From assembly GCF_029227915.1 (NCBI RefSeq), contig NC_079888.1:806001-870000 (forward strand): DNA of 64,000 nucleotides. Reading direction: 5' to 3'. Positions within the stretch are counted from its first letter, which is position 1, and each line of letters starts with the position of its first letter. The translations under genes were made by a program, and so were the position numbers. Below the pieces are notes generated by a model, which saw only the letters and a list, made by a program, of their open reading frames with translations, made no database searches and was not told the DNA's origin. Shown one piece after another: positions 62,089 to 64,000 of this stretch. Source of the DNA: Hydractinia symbiolongicarpus (Eukaryota > Cnidaria > Hydrozoa > Anthoathecata > Hydractiniidae).

Positions 62089-64000
62089 TTAAAAGCGATA
62101 CAACTTAGTAATATCGAAAAAAAACACTTAATACATGTTGGTACGGATATGTGAAGCAACCGTTGTAACTCAAACGGATTGACACCGTTAGAAAGTCAAT
62201 GAAAGGTAGTTTTTAAAACTGTCTCTATTTCTTCAACGTAAACTAACGGATAGGATTGGTCCCACAGTAAAAAATTACTTATTTATCGAAATTTTTAAAT
62301 AAAGCGCTACCACAGGGTCCAGTGTAATCGCTGAGTTCCGGCAATCATGTCGAGTTAAAAAGAATGTTATTTCTTGGAGTTCAATTGGCTCATTTATTAC
62401 ATTTATAAGGTCACAGTCCAGAAACAGTTCAATTAATTCCCACAGTCAATCGTTTCACTTTTAAAAGCGATACAACTTAGTAAGATCGGAACAAATCGCT
62501 AAATACATGTTGGTACGAATACGTGACGCAATCTTTGTAACTCAAACGGATTGACCCCGTTAGAAAGTCAATGAAATGTAGTTTTTGAACCTGTCTCTAC
62601 TTCTTCAGCGCAAACTAACGGCTAGGATTGGTCCCACAGTAAAAAATGACTTATTTATCTAAATTTTTAAATGAAGCGCTACCATAGTGTCCAGTGTAAT
62701 CATTGAGTTCCGGCAATCATGTGGAGTTAAAAAGAATGTTATTTCTTGGAGTCAAATTGGGTCATTTATAACATTTATAAGGTCACAGTCCAGAATCAGT
62801 TCAATTAAGTCCCACAGTCAATTGTTTCACTTTTAAAAGCGATACAACTTAGTAAGATCGGAAAAAATCGCTAAATACATGTTGGTACGAATATGTGAAG
62901 CAACCGTTGTAACTCAAACGGATTGACACCGTTAGAAAGTCAATGAAATGTAGTTTTTGCACATGTATCTACTTCTTCAGCGCGAACTAACGGCTAGGAT
63001 TGGTCCCACAGTAAAAAATGTCTGATTTATCTTAATTTTCAAATAAAGCGCTCCCACAGCGCCCAGTGTAATCGCTGAGTTCCGGCAATCATGTCTAGTT
63101 AAAAAGAATGTTATTTCTTGGAGTCCAATTGGCTCATTTATCACATTTAGAAGATGACAGTCCAGAATCAGTTCAATTAAGTCCCACAGTCAATCGTTTC
63201 ACTTTCAAAAGCAATGCCACTTAGTAATATCGAAAAAAAACACTTAATACATGTTGGTACGGATATGTGAAGCAACCATTGTAACTCAAACGGATTGACA
63301 CCGTTAGAAAGTCAATGAAAAGTAGTTTGTGAAACTGTCTCTGTTTTTTCAGCGCGAACTAACGGCTAGGATTGGTCCCACAGTAAAAAATGACTTATTT
63401 ATCTAAATTTTTAAATGAAGCGCTACCACAGGGTCCAGTGTAATCGTTGAGTTCCGGCAATCATGTCCAGTTACAAAGAATGTTATTTCTTGGAGTCCAA
63501 TTGGCTCATTTATCACATTTATAAGGTCACAGTCCAGAATCAGTTCAATTAAGTCCCACAGTCAATTGTTTCACTTTTAAAAGCGATACAACTTAGTAAG
63601 ATCGGAAAAAATCGCTAAATACATGTTGGTACGAATATGTGAAGCAACCGTTGTAACTCAAACGGATTGACACCGTTAGAAAGTCAATGAAATTTAGTTT
63701 TTGAAACTGTCTCTATTTCTTCAGCGTGAACTAACGTCTAGGATTGGTCCCACAGTAAAAAATGACTTATTTATCTTAACTTTTAAATAAAGCGCTCCCA
63801 CAGCGCCCAGTGTAATCGCTGAGTTCCGACAATCATGTCGAGTTAAAAAGAATGTTATTTCTTGGAGTTCAATTAGCTCATTTATCACATTTATAAGGTC
63901 ACAGTGCAGAAACAGTTCAATTAATTCCCACAGTCAATCGTTTCACTTTTAAAAGCGATACAACTTAGTAAGATCGGAACAAATCGCTAAATACATGTTG
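62089..64000 (+). repeat. Region C' : C-type monomers to the window end
   Basis: Starts are 62089, 62461, 62833, 63204, 63577 and 63949 (truncated by the window). The first has AATATCGAAAAAAAACAC, TCAACGTAAACTAACGG and AAAAATTACTTATTTATCG, as in c2. The next have AGATCGGAACAAATCG with ATACGTGACGC, CATAGTGTCC with AAATTGGGTCATTTATAAC, then GCACATGTATCTAC (c4-like) and TTCAAAAGCAATGCC (c5-like). The order c2-c3-c4-c5 agrees with 31647-33135. The array continues beyond the window. Confidence 0.8.

Larger units (their letters stand above)
1..64000 (+). repeat. Satellite DNA array, ~372 bp monomer, 172 complete head-to-tail units
   Basis: Every stretch of the window can be read as the same monomer. 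Each unit has, in order, TTAAAAGCGATAC, ACATGTTGG, CCGTTGTAACTCAAACGG, TTTTTGAAACTGTCTC, GGATTGGTCCCACAG, AAATTTTTAAAT, GCGCT, GTGTAATCGCTGAG, GAGTTAAAAAGAATG, CTCATTTATCACA and GTCCCACAG. Starts run from 5 to 63949, giving a mean of 371.8 bp. Outliers are 362 bp (one unit) and 351 bp (three units). All units share one orientation and nothing foreign is inserted. This is typical of eukaryotic heterochromatin satellites. I do not recognise the family, and the chromosomal position (centromere, pericentromere or subtelomere) cannot be told from the sequence alone. Confidence 0.97.

Noticed and set aside
1-64000. CRISPR array
   Set aside because: The repeat is periodic, but the whole 372-bp unit is conserved. 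There are no unique spacers between short repeats and no cas genes.
1-64000. CENP-B box
   Set aside because: I looked for the TTCG....A..CGGG core on both strands of typical monomers and found no match. The TTCCGGCAAT and TTCTTGGAGT stretches do not fit.
1-64000. rDNA spacer, telomeric repeats or iteron-type origin
   Set aside because: No rRNA gene sequence, no TTAGGG- or TTTAGGG-like runs, no replication-initiator gene. The unit length and higher-order structure fit a heterochromatin satellite.
1-64000. Transposable-element origin of the monomer (long terminal repeat, MITE or helitron)
   Set aside because: No terminal inverted repeats, target-site duplications, primer-binding site or coding remnants were seen at monomer boundaries. 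An origin from an element long ago cannot be excluded but is not supported.

Overview
The whole window is one uninterrupted satellite-DNA array. I count 173 monomer starts (first at 5, last at 63949), so 172 complete head-to-tail units with a mean length of about 372 bp. Almost all are 370-375 bp, all lie in the same orientation, and no unrelated sequence, transposon, inversion or gene separates them. The first 360 bases are about 36% G+C by count. Such an array points to constitutive heterochromatin of a eukaryote (centromeric, pericentromeric or subtelomeric). I do not recognise the monomer as a named satellite family and cannot assign a species. There are no supportable protein-coding or RNA genes.

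The content lies in the higher-order layout. Shared variants sort the monomers into types. Region A (1 to about 6790) is a 7-monomer unit (a1-a7, 2611 bp) present as one complete copy, one 6-monomer copy and one partial copy. Region B (about 6.8-21.2 kb) uses types P, Q, R, S, T, U and V. Its fullest unit is an octamer in the order Q-R-S-T-U-V-T-P (2977 bp at 10074-13050), with partial copies, a PQ dimer duplication and UVT trimers around it. Region C (about 21.2-42.7 kb) uses types c0-c6, with a tetramer duplication, two blocks of B-type monomers and a later 6/3/6/4-monomer series. Region D (about 42.7-56.9 kb) has a 15-monomer offset repeat (5578 bp) with nested tetramer, hexamer and heptamer duplications. 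From about 56.9 kb the order A-B-C recurs in shorter form: A' 56.9-59.4 kb, B' 59.5-62.0 kb, C' 62.1-64.0 kb. This suggests an ancestral multi-kilobase unit A-B-C-D in which sub-blocks were later amplified separately.

The block boundaries and hybrid monomers are what repeated unequal exchange or amplification would leave. Within nearly every monomer, alternating CCGTT and AACGG pentamers form small inverted repeats and resemble Myb-type sites. A decamer GTCCCACAGT occurs twice per monomer. Monomer starts quoted below use the first T of the TTAAAAGCG-like motif (TTCAAAAGC or TTACAAGCG in some types). All type assignments and offsets were made by eye, so block edges are accurate to tens of bases.
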